Of a DNA stretch of 64,000 nt, positions 25,908 through 34,706 are shown in pieces. A model generated the notes under the pieces. It was given only the letters and a program-made list of their open reading frames with translations. It was not told the DNA's origin and ran no database searches. The stretch is from contig CANJGB010000005.1 in NCBI GenBank assembly GCA_947473805.1, positions 78,168 through 142,167 of the forward strand. Direction: 5' to 3'. Origin of the DNA: Alphaproteobacteria bacterium (lineage in GTDB: Bacteria > Pseudomonadota > Alphaproteobacteria > Ferrovibrionales > Ferrovibrionaceae). How positions within the stretch are numbered: the first letter of the stretch is position 1; each line of letters begins with the position of its first letter. The position numbers and the translations under genes are program-made.

Positions 25908-27284
25908 ATGACACCTCTGACCTCCGGCGGGACAAGCAATATCGTTCCTCATCTCAACGGCGCCGACCTCGGCCTGCTCTGGATTATCCCCTTCGCCGGC
26001 GTGCTTCTGTCCATTGCGCTGCTCCCGCTGACGGCGCCGAAGTTCTGGCATCATCACTACGGCAAGATCGCGATAGCCTGGGCGCTGGCGTTCTTCGTTC
26101 CCTTTGTCTTCACGTTCGGCCCGGCCATTGCGGGCTATGAATTCCTGCACACGCTGCTTCTGGAATACCTGCCCTTCATCACCCTGTTGTTCGCGCTGTT
26201 CACTGTCGCGGGCGGCGTCGGAATCACCGGGCGGCTGGTCGGCACGCCAGTGGTGAACACCGGCCTGCTGCTGTTCGGCACACTGATCGCCAGCATCACC
26301 GGCACGACGGGCGCCTGCATGCTGCTCATCGGCCCGGTGCTGAAGGCAAACCGCTGGCGGCGCAAGAAGGCGCACGTGGTCATCTTCTTCATCTTTCTGG
26401 TCGGCAATATTGGCGGCTCGCTGACGCCGCTCGGCGATCCGCCGCTGTTTCTCGGTTTCCTGAAGGGCGTCGATTTCTTCTGGACCCTGCAGAACATCCT
26501 GCCGGAAACCCTGGTATCGGCAGGCATCCTGCTCACGCTCTTCTTCGCGATGGACACCTGGTACTACAAGCATGACAAGGGCAAGGAACCGCCGCATGAC
26601 GGCGAAAGCTTCGGCATCGAAGGCGGCGTCAATCTGCTTCTGCTTGTCGGCGTGGTCGGCGCGGTCCTGCTGTCCGGCCTCTGGGATGGCGGCATCGCGT
26701 TCATACTGCATGGCGTCGACGTCGACCTTGCCGGACTGACACGCGACGTACTCCTCCTTGTCCTTGCCGGTCTGTCGCTGTGGCTGACGCCGGTGAAAAG
26801 CCGCCTGCATCACGGCTTCAGCTGGGCGCCCATCGTCGAGGTGGCCAAACTGTTCGCCGGCATCTTCGCGACCATTATTCCCGCCATTGCCGTCCTGCGC
26901 GCCGGAACGTCGGGCGCACTGGCCCCGCTGGTCCGCCTGGTGTCGACACCGGATGGCCAACCGGTGGACGCGATGTACTTCTGGCTGACCGGCCTCCTGT
27001 CGAGCTTCCTCGACAATGCGCCGACCTACCTGGTGTTCTTCAACCTGGCCGGCGGCGACCCGGTGCAGCTGATGACCGACTACGCCACGACACTGGCGGC
27101 GATTTCCGCCGGCGCGGTCTTCATGGGCGCCAACACCTATATCGGCAACGCGCCGAACTTCATGGTCAAGGCGATCGCCGAGGAGCGCGGCGTGAAGATG
27201 CCCGGCTTCTTCGGCTACATGCTGTGGTCGGGGGCGATCCTGGGACCGCTGTTTATCCTGCTGACCCTGTTGTTCTTCCGCTAG
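25908..27284 (+). CDS. CitMHS/NhaD-like sodium:proton antiporter family membrane protein
   Basis: A 458-residue inner-membrane protein with about 12 hydrophobic helices. The diagnostic block is FLVGNIGGSLTPLGDPPLFLGFLKGVDFFWT, near residues 163-193, and the mirrored second-half block STPDGQPVDAMYFWLTGLLS, SSFLDNAPTYLVFFNLAGGD follows. The family is annotated as citrate-type or Na+/H+ antiporters; the ion is not settled by sequence. It follows quinone oxidoreductase by 9 bp and its stop shares CTAG with the convergent PP-loop gene. Confidence 0.88.
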   Translation: MTPLTSGGTSNIVPHLNGADLGLLWIIPFAGVLLSIALLPLTAPKFWHHHYGKIAIAWALAFFVPFVFTFGPAIAGYEFLHTLLLEYLPFITLLFALFTVAGGVGITGRLVGTPVVNTGLLLFGTLIASITGTTGACMLLIGPVLKANRWRRKKAHVVIFFIFLVGNIGGSLTPLGDPPLFLGFLKGVDFFWTLQNILPETLVSAGILLTLFFAMDTWYYKHDKGKEPPHDGESFGIEGGVNLLLLVGVVGAVLLSGLWDGGIAFILHGVDVDLAGLTRDVLLLVLAGLSLWLTPVKSRLHHGFSWAPIVEVAKLFAGIFATIIPAIAVLRAGTSGALAPLVRLVSTPDGQPVDAMYFWLTGLLSSFLDNAPTYLVFFNLAGGDPVQLMTDYATTLAAISAGAVFMGANTYIGNAPNFMVKAIAEERGVKMPGFFGYMLWSGAILGPLFILLTLLFFR

Positions 27285-27949
27285 GCCGGCAGCAGGTCGG
27301 CGAACACAAAACCATCGCGCTCCACCACCTCGCCCGGCCGTACCGCAACGGCGTGACGGAACATCGGCCCGGCCGACGCGAAGCTGTGGAATTCGCCGTT
27401 CTCGCCGCAGGGGTCGATGTCCGTCGGCAAATCGTCCACCAGCGCATCGTCGAACAGGCGGCCGGCAAAGGCGCGCGGCAGTTTCCGGGGATCGATACAC
27501 GTCAGGTGCGCGACAAGACCCGCGCGCACCATCTCGCGCGCGAGCGCCGGCGTAGGCACAGCCCAGAGCGGAAACAGGGCCGCGATACCCGTCCCCGCCA
27601 TGCGCTCCTCGCGGTAGCGCCGCACATCTTCCAGAAACAGGTCGCCAAAGGCGATAGCCGCGATCCCCTCGGCGCGCGCCACGTCGAGCGCGGCCGTCAT
27701 GCGCTGCTCGTAGATTTCATTCGGGCACGGCGCCGGCAGCATGACCTTGTGCACCGGCAGGCCAGCGGCGGAGGCCTGGGCATCGAGCAACGCGTCACGC
27801 ACCGCATGCATGGCGACGCGCCCGGCCTCACCATTCAGCGTCGTCAGCAGGCCGACAACCTCATACTCGCCCTGCTGTCGCAGGACATGCAGCGCCCAGG
27901 CGCTGTCCTTGCCCGACGACCATGACAGCCAAAGCTTCTTGCGGCTCAC
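27281..27949 (-). CDS. PP-loop ATPase, diphthine-ammonia-ligase-like
   Basis: A 222-residue protein with the ATP-pyrophosphatase P-loop SSGKDS at 11-16 (WLSWSSGKDSAWAL). Other blocks are AFGDLFLEDVRRYREERM and FPLWAVPT, typical of the MJ0570/Dph6-like ATP-binding family. Archaeal and eukaryal relatives make the amide of diphthamide, but bacteria lack diphthamide, so the real substrate is unknown. It overlaps by four bases the alpha/beta hydrolase gene upstream. Confidence 0.88.
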   Translation of the reverse strand: MSRKKLWLSWSSGKDSAWALHVLRQQGEYEVVGLLTTLNGEAGRVAMHAVRDALLDAQASAAGLPVHKVMLPAPCPNEIYEQRMTAALDVARAEGIAAIAFGDLFLEDVRRYREERMAGTGIAALFPLWAVPTPALAREMVRAGLVAHLTCIDPRKLPRAFAGRLFDDALVDDLPTDIDPCGENGEFHSFASAGPMFRHAVAVRPGEVVERDGFVFADLLPA

Positions 27950-28830
27950 GGCGCACCTAGGTCGCGGGCCAGCCGGGCATCGACCCGCGCCATGGCGTCA
28001 GCCCGTGCCACCGGATCGGTCGCCAGCGTCACGACGCCGCCCCGCGCCACCGCCGCCGCTGCATCCGTCCGCGTGATGCTGACATTGCCCGGCCCATCGA
28101 AGCCGTGATGCGCGCCGGGATAGAGCGCGAGATCAACCGCCTCGCCCTTGCGCCTGAGATGATCGGTCAGCGCCATGCAGGGCGGCGCCGGCGTCCAGTC
28201 ATCCGCCTCGCCGATCAGGATCAGCAGCGGCAGCGTCGTGCCATAGCGTTCGTTCGACAGCGCCGGCAGGCAGGGCGGATAAAACGCAATCAGGGTGCGG
28301 AAATCCGGCCCAGCCATTTGCCGGCGTAGATTTGTCGCAAGGCGCGAGGCGGTAAACAAAACTGTTCCGCCGCCATGGCTCCAGCCGATATCGGCGACAC
28401 GATCGGGTTTCACGTCGGTTCGCGATTGCAGGTAGGCGAGGGCGCCAGCGGCATCACGCGGTCGCTCAAAGCCCATGCGCACCGGCTGCGGCGCCGGCTT
28501 GGTGCACATCTCGGCATGGCCGCGTGGCCGGAATGAATCGACCGCGAGCGCGATATAGCCCTGCTGCACGAAATGCCGCGCCCAGGCAGTGGTGTGCGGG
28601 CTGGGGGCGCCGGTGCGGCCGTACATGCCGCCACAGCCATGGTGCATGACCACGGCAGCAAACGGACCGGGTCCGTCGGGGCGGTAAAGATAGGCGGTGA
28701 GTTCGGTCGCCTTGCCGCCGGTCAGGTCGGCATCGCGCGACGGAAAATGAACAACCTCTTGCGCGGAGGCAGCCAAGCCCGCCGCCGTGCCGGCGCACAT
28801 CAGCACCAGCAGGGCGGCAAGCCGGCGCAT
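27946..28830 (-). CDS. secreted alpha/beta hydrolase, dienelactone-hydrolase-like
   Basis: A 294-residue protein with a signal peptide ([23 protein letters not shown]). The triad reads Ser in IGWSHGGG, Asp in LIGEADDWTP and His in PGAHHGFDG; VVMHHGCGG carries the oxyanion-hole segment. Cysteines in CTKPAP and FYPPCLP may form a disulfide in the periplasm. The family includes dienelactone hydrolases and esterases; the substrate is unknown. Its ATG overlaps the rho stop (ATGA), so it is cotranscribed downstream of rho, which is unusual for a secreted enzyme but seen in neighbouring groups. Confidence 0.85.
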   Translation of the reverse strand: MRRLAALLVLMCAGTAAGLAASAQEVVHFPSRDADLTGGKATELTAYLYRPDGPGPFAAVVMHHGCGGMYGRTGAPSPHTTAWARHFVQQGYIALAVDSFRPRGHAEMCTKPAPQPVRMGFERPRDAAGALAYLQSRTDVKPDRVADIGWSHGGGTVLFTASRLATNLRRQMAGPDFRTLIAFYPPCLPALSNERYGTTLPLLILIGEADDWTPAPPCMALTDHLRRKGEAVDLALYPGAHHGFDGPGNVSITRTDAAAAVARGGVVTLATDPVARADAMARVDARLARDLGAP

Positions 28831-30101
28831 CAGGTGTTCATGCTGTCGAAGAAGTCCGAATTGGTCTTCGAGTTCTTGAGCTTGTCGAGCAGGAACTCCA
28901 TCGCATCGACCACGCCCATCGGCATGAGGATGCGGCGCAGGACCCAGATCTTGGCCAGCGTGCCCTTGTCGAGCAGCAGCTCCTCCTTGCGGGTGCCCGA
29001 CTTGGTGATGTCGATGGCCGGGAAGGTGCGCTTGTCCGACAGCTTGCGGTCCAGGATGATTTCGCTGTTACCGGTGCCCTTGAACTCTTCGAAGATCACC
29101 TCGTCCATGCGGCTGCCGGTGTCGATCAGCGCGGTCGCGATGATGGTGAGCGAACCACCCTCTTCGATGTTGCGGGCGGCACCGAAGAAACGCTTCGGCC
29201 GCTGCAGGGCGTTGGAGTCCACGCCGCCGGTCAGCACCTTGCCCGATGACGGCACGACCGTATTGTAGGCGCGCGCAAGGCGGGTGATCGAGTCCAGCAG
29301 GATCACGACGTCGCGCTTGTGCTCGACCAGACGCTTGGCCTTTTCGATCACCATTTCGGCGACCTGGACGTGGCGCACCGCCGGCTCGTCGAAGGTGGAG
29401 GAGATGACCTCGCCCTTCACGCTGCGCGACATGTCGGTCACTTCCTCGGGCCGCTCGTCGATCAGCAGCACGATCAGGTACACCTCGGGATGGTTGGCCG
29501 AGATCGAGTGCGCGATGTTCTGCAGCAGCATGGTCTTGCCGGTGCGCGGCGGCGCGACGATCAGGCCGCGCTGGCCCTTGCCCAGCGGCGCGATCAGGTC
29601 GATCACGCGCGACGAGCGGTCCTTGCGGGTCGGATCGCGGCTTTCCAGCTGCAGGCGCTCGTCGGGATAGAGCGGGGTCAGGTTGTCGAAATGGACCTTG
29701 TGGCGGATCGCCTCCGGGTCCTCGAAATTGATCTTGTTGACCTTCAGCAGCGCGAAATAGCGCTCGCCATCCTTGGGGCTGCGGATCGGGCCCTCGACGG
29801 TGTCGCCGGTGCGCAGGCCGAAACGGCGCAGCTGCGAGGGCGAGATGTAGATGTCATCCGGGCCGGGCAGGTAGTTCGACTCAGGGCTGCGCAGGAAACC
29901 GAAGCCGTCCTGCAGGATTTCCAGCACGCCGAGGCCGGTGATCTCGACCTCCTTGTCGGCAAGCTGCTTCAGGATCGCGAACATCATGTCCTGCTTGCGC
30001 AGGGTCGAGGCGTTCTCGACCTGCAATTCCTCGGCAAAGGCCAGGAGCTCGGTCGGGGTTTTGGACTTCAAGTCCTGGAGATTCATGTTCTGGAGGCTCA
30101 T
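28830..30101 (-). CDS. rho: transcription termination factor Rho
   Basis: A 423-residue hexameric RNA helicase. The N-terminal S1-like RNA-binding part has [20 protein letters not shown], the Walker A motif is APPRTGKT at 183-190, Walker B is [16 protein letters not shown], and the Q/R loop region shows [27 protein letters not shown]. Length matches E. coli (419). The ATG at 30101 gives [12 protein letters not shown]; an internal ATG five codons on is possible. The 252-bp leader holds a 7-bp stem-loop (30165-30182) and could mediate autoregulation. It begins the chain rho to hydrolase to PP-loop. Confidence 0.98.
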   Translation of the reverse strand: MSLQNMNLQDLKSKTPTELLAFAEELQVENASTLRKQDMMFAILKQLADKEVEITGLGVLEILQDGFGFLRSPESNYLPGPDDIYISPSQLRRFGLRTGDTVEGPIRSPKDGERYFALLKVNKINFEDPEAIRHKVHFDNLTPLYPDERLQLESRDPTRKDRSSRVIDLIAPLGKGQRGLIVAPPRTGKTMLLQNIAHSISANHPEVYLIVLLIDERPEEVTDMSRSVKGEVISSTFDEPAVRHVQVAEMVIEKAKRLVEHKRDVVILLDSITRLARAYNTVVPSSGKVLTGGVDSNALQRPKRFFGAARNIEEGGSLTIIATALIDTGSRMDEVIFEEFKGTGNSEIILDRKLSDKRTFPAIDITKSGTRKEELLLDKGTLAKIWVLRRILMPMGVVDAMEFLLDKLKNSKTNSDFFDSMNT

Positions 30102-30353
30102 GGGCTGCTCTTTTGGGAATTGGGGCCGGGCCGGGGCCGTGAGGAGGGGTGTTTCGCCGGAATCCGCGCCGTAAGCGGCGCGTTCGAACCGGAAATGGCC
30201 TGAAGGGGACGGGAACCGTCTTTTGCTTGATGGGTGGTGTTTAGGCTGGGGAATTGGCCGCCGGACGTGCCGGCTGGCCTCAACGACCCCTGCTATGTGC
30301 CACAAAGACCGGGGTTTTTCAAGGGGCTCCGCAGAGCCGATGCGCTTTCTGCC

Positions 30354-30776
30354 TCAGAACGGCTTCACCACCACGAGGATGACGATGACGATCATCAGGA
30401 CGGTCGGCACCTCGTTCATGATCCGGTAGAACTTCGCCGGCCGGGTATTCGCGTCGCGCTCGAATTCCTTGCGCCAGCGGCTGAACAGGCCGTGCAGCGC
30501 TGTCATGCCGATCACAAGGACCAGCTTGGCGTGGAACCAGGGCGCATGCCACCACTCGCCCAGCACCGCGGCCCAGATGCCGAACACGAAGCTGGCGCCC
30601 ATGGCCGGGTTGATGATCGCCCGCAGCAGGCGACGCTCCATCACCTTCAGCATCTCGGAGCGGTCCGAGCCCTTGGGCGCATCGGCGTGATAGACGTAGA
30701 GCCGCGGCAGATACAACATCCCCGCCATCCACGCGATGACGCTGATGATGTGCAGCGCCTTGATCCATTCGTACAT
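30354..30776 (-). CDS. hemJ: protoporphyrinogen oxidase HemJ
   Basis: A 140-residue membrane protein with four helices and the signature MYEWIKALHIISVIAWMAG at its start (His9 is the conserved haem ligand), then FARLVLVIGMTALHG-type sequence (here HAKLVLVIGMTALHG). HemJ oxidises protoporphyrinogen IX, the step before ferrochelatase, and replaces HemG/HemY in most alphaproteobacteria. The start is two bases after the hemH stop, so hemE-hemH-hemJ is one operon. A small hairpin at 30325-30338 follows. Confidence 0.95.
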   Translation of the reverse strand: MYEWIKALHIISVIAWMAGMLYLPRLYVYHADAPKGSDRSEMLKVMERRLLRAIINPAMGASFVFGIWAAVLGEWWHAPWFHAKLVLVIGMTALHGLFSRWRKEFERDANTRPAKFYRIMNEVPTVLMIVIVILVVVKPF

Positions 30777-30778
30777 CG

Positions 30779-31825
30779 TTACGCCGCCATCGCGCATCTG
30801 CCGCAGGTGCCCGGGCACAGGCGGGGGCCGGTTGCACTGGTCACGCCGGTGCTTTCGCGCGCCCAGCGAACGAGGCCGGCCAGGCCGGAAATGAATTCCG
30901 GCTCGGTCTGCACGGTCGCCACGCGCTCGTAGTGCGGTACGCCGAACTGCTCGGCCTTCTCGCGATACTCGATGTCGAGTTCGACCAGCGTTTCGGAATG
31001 TTCCGACACGAACGCGACCGGCACCACGACGACGGGCACCTTGTCGGTGGCGGCACGCTCGATCTCGCTCAGCAGCGGGGGACCGATCCACTCCAGCGGA
31101 CCGACGCGGCTCTGGTAACAGATCGCATGACCGGCATGGCGCGGACCCAGGGCTGCGACAATGGCAGCGACAGTCTGCTCGACCTGCCACTGGTACGGGT
31201 CGCCGGACGCAACGATTTTCTTCGGCAGGCCGTGCGCCGAGAACAGCAGGCGCGGCTTCTGGCCCTGGGCGGCAAGGCTGCGGTCAATGGCCGCCTCGAT
31301 GAGCCGCGCTTGTGCCGCGATCCAACCATCTTCGACCGGATAGCAGCAGACCGAACTGGTCGGCACGTCGAGGCCGGCCGCAGTCGCGGCCTGGTTCCAG
31401 TCCTTGAGCGAGGACCCGCTGGTTGTCGTCGAATATTGCGGATAGAGCGGCAGCAGGACGACATGGTCGGGGTGCCATGCTCGCATGTCGGCCGCCACAG
31501 CGCGGGCGAACGGGTGCCAGTAGCGCATGGCGACAAACACGCGATAGTCGTCGCCCGTGCTGCCCTGCTGGACGAGCAATTGTTGCAGCGCCTGGGCCTG
31601 CGCCGTGGTCTGGCCAAGCAGTGGCGAGGCACCGCCGATGCGCGCATAAACCGCCTTCGCCACCGGCGCACGGCGGGACGAAATCAGCTTGGCCAGCAGC
31701 CAGCGGAACAGTTTCGGCAGCCCGATAATGGCCGGATCGTTGAACAGATTGAACAGGAAGGGCTGGACCGCGTCGGGTCCGTCGGGACCGCCGAGGTTGA
31801 ACAGAACGACGGCGGTACGGTTCAT
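30779..31825 (-). CDS. hemH: ferrochelatase
   Basis: A 348-residue enzyme that inserts iron into protoporphyrin IX. The start has AVVLFNLGGPDGPDAVQPFL, the active-site His lies in LLFSAHGLPKKIV, and VVVVPVAFVSEHSETLVELD carries the conserved Glu. Three cysteines near the C terminus (CPGTCGRC) might coordinate an iron-sulphur cluster, as in some bacterial ferrochelatases. Start overlaps the hemE stop (ATGA at 31822). Confidence 0.97.
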   Translation of the reverse strand: MNRTAVVLFNLGGPDGPDAVQPFLFNLFNDPAIIGLPKLFRWLLAKLISSRRAPVAKAVYARIGGASPLLGQTTAQAQALQQLLVQQGSTGDDYRVFVAMRYWHPFARAVAADMRAWHPDHVVLLPLYPQYSTTTSGSSLKDWNQAATAAGLDVPTSSVCCYPVEDGWIAAQARLIEAAIDRSLAAQGQKPRLLFSAHGLPKKIVASGDPYQWQVEQTVAAIVAALGPRHAGHAICYQSRVGPLEWIGPPLLSEIERAATDKVPVVVVPVAFVSEHSETLVELDIEYREKAEQFGVPHYERVATVQTEPEFISGLAGLVRWARESTGVTSATGPRLCPGTCGRCAMAA

Positions 31826-32868
31826 GCCCGCCAGTCCTGCACCAGCTTGACCAGTTCGGCGACATTCTCCGGTGGCGTTTCCGGCACGATGCCGTGGCCC
31901 AGATTAAAGATGTAGGGACCGTGGCCCAGTGCCTGCAGCAGGCGTTCTGCCTCGCGCCGCAAGGCGGCACCGCCGGTCACCAGATAACGCGGATCCAGAT
32001 TGCCCTGCACCACGATATGTTTCTGCAGCTGGCGGGCAAAATCCATCGGGACCGCCGTATCCAGACTGACTGCATTGATCGCCCGCGTCTCCGCGAAGCT
32101 TGCATAATTCAATCCGACGCCGCGCGGAAACGCGATGACGGGAATATTCGGATGCCGTTCCCGCAGGCCCTGAACGATGGATAAAACCGGCTTCAGGCAC
32201 CAGCGGCGGAAATCGGCCTCGGGCAGCGCGCCAGCCCAGGTATCGAAAATCTGCACGACCTCGGCGCCGGCCTCGACCTGCTTCGACAGGTAATCGATCG
32301 TCGCATCGACAAGGCGGTCGATCAGCACCTGGAAGCCTTCCGGATCGCCATAGGCCCAGGTCTTCGCCGCGGCCTGGTCATTCCCGCCACGGCCTTCGAC
32401 CATGTAGGTCGCGACCGTCCATGGCGCGCCAGCAAAACCGATCAGCGTGCAGGTCTCGGGCAGGGCCTTGCGCAACAGGCGAACGGTTTCGTAAACCGGC
32501 GCCAGGGTCGCATGGATGTCGCGTTCGCCGAGCTGCTTCAAGGCCTCGACCGACCGGATGGGTTCCATCACCGGCCCCTCACCCTCGCGATAGTCCAGTT
32601 GCTGGCCCATGGCGTTGGGCAGCAGCAGGATATCGGCGAACAGGATCGAGGCATCGAAGCCGAACCGGCGGATCGGCTGCAAGGTCACCTCGGCCGCATG
32701 AACCGGGTTGTAGCAGAGGTTCAGGAAGCTGCCGGCCCTGGCCCGCAACTCGCGATATTCGGGCAGGTAGCGGCCGGCCTGGCGCATCAGCCAGATCGGC
32801 GGCCGGGGACCGGTGTCACCCTGCAAAACGGAAAGAAGAGACTTGGGCCGGGTGCTGGTCGTTGTCAT
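31822..32868 (-). CDS. hemE: uroporphyrinogen decarboxylase
   Basis: A 348-residue enzyme of haem synthesis that removes four carboxyl groups from uroporphyrinogen III. The signature PIWLMRQAGRYLPEYRELR with essential Arg residues, and GFAGAPWTVATYMVEG, are intact. It begins the hemE-hemH-hemJ operon. Its upstream side faces the candidate replication origin; in Caulobacter and Rickettsia the origin also abuts hemE. Confidence 0.98.
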   Translation of the reverse strand: MTTTSTRPKSLLSVLQGDTGPRPPIWLMRQAGRYLPEYRELRARAGSFLNLCYNPVHAAEVTLQPIRRFGFDASILFADILLLPNAMGQQLDYREGEGPVMEPIRSVEALKQLGERDIHATLAPVYETVRLLRKALPETCTLIGFAGAPWTVATYMVEGRGGNDQAAAKTWAYGDPEGFQVLIDRLVDATIDYLSKQVEAGAEVVQIFDTWAGALPEADFRRWCLKPVLSIVQGLRERHPNIPVIAFPRGVGLNYASFAETRAINAVSLDTAVPMDFARQLQKHIVVQGNLDPRYLVTGGAALRREAERLLQALGHGPYIFNLGHGIVPETPPENVAELVKLVQDWRA

Positions 32869-33264
32869 CGTGGCCGGACGTTACGCGAAAAGACTCCGAA
32901 AAGTCAGCCCCTCCAACCTTAATAAGAATCTAGATTCTTAGAAGTAGTTGTAGTGGTTGGCAGGCGCAAACCGGGGATCAAATCGGTCCCGATTCAGTCC
33001 CGAAACCGCGGAAATGTATAGATATGCGCACAGATCGGGACAAGTCTGTGGGCAAGTGCGTACTGTCGGGTTAGGCAAAGCCACGAATGGCGGGGATCAA
33101 ACTGTCGCTGGCGAACAGTCCCCGGCTTCCGCGGCGGCTGGGGAAAGCATACCGGCGCGCCAACAGGGCGCACACAAAATGACATTGGCGTGGCGGAATT
33201 TTTGCGGTCCGGCTAAAGGGGGGACTTGTCCCCGTTATCCCCTGTCGTCCACAGTCTGCCCGGC
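32869..33264. other. candidate chromosomal origin oriC (hemE-ppsR gap)
   Basis: 396 bp without a gene, between divergent hemE and ppsR, the position of oriC in Caulobacter and Rickettsia. It holds a perfect AT-rich 18-bp palindrome (32923-32940), four GANTC sites (32892, 32926, 32933, 32991), an 11-bp direct repeat CGGGGATCAAA (32972-32982 and 33091-33101), and three 9-mers with 7/9 match to the DnaA box TTATCCACA: 33047-33055 (reverse), 33235-33243 and 33245-33253. No box is perfect. Genes on both sides run outward, as expected for leading-strand bias. parS and parAB are 12-16 kb away. The GC skew was not computed. Confidence 0.65.
32923..32940. repeat. 18-bp perfect AT-rich palindrome in the oriC candidate
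   Basis: TAAGAATCTAGATTCTTA reads the same on both strands. It holds GAATC and GATTC, so a methyltransferase of the CcrM type would meet two sites four bases apart. It begins 55 bp upstream of the hemE start. Confidence 0.9.
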
Positions 33265-34119
33265 ATGACCAAGTATCATATCCACCTGGTGTCGGATTCG
33301 ACCGGCGAGACGCTGAAGTCGGTGTCGGGCGCGACGTTGGCCCAGTTCGCCGAGAGCCAGAAGGACTGTATCGAACATCTCTGGGCGCTTGTGCGCACGC
33401 CTGGCCAGATGGAGCGGGTGATCCAGGCCATCGCGGCGGCGCGCGGCATGGTGATGTTCACCCTTGTCAGCGAAGAGATGCGCGACATGCTGCAGGAGGC
33501 CTGCCGCAACCTGGGCGTCCCTTATATTGCCGTGCTCGACCCGGTGCTGGCGGCACTCAGCGCCTATCTTGGCGAACAGGCCCATGGCCTGCCGGGCAAG
33601 CAGCACCAGCTTGATGCCCATTATTTCGCCCGCATCGAGGCGATGCAGTTCACCATGGCCCATGACGATGGCCAGGGCGTCGAGGATGTCGACAAGGCCG
33701 ATGTCGTGCTGGTCGGCGTCTCGCGCACATCGAAGACGCCGACCTCGATCTACCTCGCCAATCGCGGCCTCCGCACGGCCAACGTGCCGCTGGTCGCCGG
33801 CTTGACCGTGCCGCCGGAACTGGAGACCGCGACCCGCCCGCTGATCGTCGGGCTGACCACCAGCCCCGACCGTCTGATCCAGGTGCGCCGCAATCGTCTG
33901 CAGAGCATGAACCAGATTGGCGATACGACTTATGTGGATCTTGAAACGGTGAAGGAAGAGATCGCCAATGCGCGGCGCCTGTTCACGCGCAATTCGTGGC
34001 CGGTGATCGATGTGACCCGCCGTTCGATCGAGGAAACCGCCGCCGCAATCTACACCCTGTACCAGCGCCGGGCGGAAAGCCTGCGCGTCGAGGCTGCGAA
34101 GGGATCCGAGCCATTGTGA
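33265..34119 (+). CDS. ppsR: pyruvate, phosphate dikinase regulatory protein PpsR (DUF299)
   Basis: A 284-residue bifunctional kinase/phosphotransferase that switches phosphoenolpyruvate synthase or pyruvate phosphate dikinase on and off. It opens with HIHLVSDSTGETL and has a P-loop-like block VLVGVSRTSKTPTSIYLANRG. Family start MTKYHIHL was used (ATG 33265); the frame is open 13 codons upstream without a sensible domain. It is the Rickettsia RP001 homologue that marks oriC in this class. Its stop overlaps the GTG start of maf. Confidence 0.95.
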   Translation: MTKYHIHLVSDSTGETLKSVSGATLAQFAESQKDCIEHLWALVRTPGQMERVIQAIAAARGMVMFTLVSEEMRDMLQEACRNLGVPYIAVLDPVLAALSAYLGEQAHGLPGKQHQLDAHYFARIEAMQFTMAHDDGQGVEDVDKADVVLVGVSRTSKTPTSIYLANRGLRTANVPLVAGLTVPPELETATRPLIVGLTTSPDRLIQVRRNRLQSMNQIGDTTYVDLETVKEEIANARRLFTRNSWPVIDVTRRSIEETAAAIYTLYQRRAESLRVEAAKGSEPL

Positions 34120-34706
34120 GCCGGTTGGTTCTGGCGTCGGGTTCGGCCGTCCGCGCGCGCCTGCTGGGTGCCGCGGGCATCGACTTTACGGCACGACCCG
34201 CTGATGTTGACGAAGACGCGGTGAAACAGCGGTTCCGCGCCGAGGGAAAGTCGCCGGCCGACCTCGCGCGCCAGCTCGCCATCGACAAGGCGCTGGCGGG
34301 CATGCACCCCGACACCTACGTCATCGGGGCCGACCAGGTGCTGACATGTGGTGCGGACTGGTACGACAAGCCGGCGGACATGGCGACGGCGCGGGCACAG
34401 CTTCTGGCGCTGCGCGGCCGCACGCACCACCTGACGGGCGGGCTGGCCCTGGCGTATAACGGTGCCATCCTCTGGCAGCACCACGAGACCGCCGCCCTGA
34501 CCATGCGCACCTTCAGCGAGGCTTTTCTGGACGATTATTTGGCCCGCACCGGCACGCCGATCCTCGGCAGTGTCGGCGCCTATCACTACGAGGGGCTTGG
34601 CGCGCAATTGTTCGAACGCGTCGAGGGCGACTATTTCACGATCCTCGGCCTGGCGTTGCTGCCCCTGCTTGGTGCCCTGCGAAAACACAAGGTTCTCCCG
34701 GCATGA
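34116..34706 (+). CDS. Maf-like nucleotide pyrophosphatase
   Basis: A 196-residue house-cleaning nucleoside triphosphate pyrophosphatase. It begins with the family signature LVLASGSAVRARLLGAAGI and has VIGADQVL with the catalytic Asp, then RGRTHHLTGGLAL and GSVGAYHYEGLG. The GTG at 34116 is the start: it forms GTGA with the ppsR stop, and no ATG is available before the domain. Its TGA overlaps the aroE start. It degrades non-canonical or modified nucleotides and is linked to septum control in other bacteria. Confidence 0.93.
   Translation: MSRLVLASGSAVRARLLGAAGIDFTARPADVDEDAVKQRFRAEGKSPADLARQLAIDKALAGMHPDTYVIGADQVLTCGADWYDKPADMATARAQLLALRGRTHHLTGGLALAYNGAILWQHHETAALTMRTFSEAFLDDYLARTGTPILGSVGAYHYEGLGAQLFERVEGDYFTILGLALLPLLGALRKHKVLPA

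Noticed and set aside
25878..27500. 540-codon minus-strand frame opposite the antiporter and PP-loop genes
   Set aside because: Antisense shadow of the CitMHS-like gene; the translated product is low-complexity (Gln/Arg/Glu-rich) without a domain.
30208..30224. GACGG/CCGTC stem with TTTT as a plus-strand terminator
   Set aside because: No plus-strand gene ends upstream; a 5-bp stem is likely chance.
33235..33253. Calling the two 7/9 9-mers firm DnaA boxes
   Set aside because: Two mismatches to TTATCCACA are common by chance in 400 bp, so they are listed only as support for the origin candidate.
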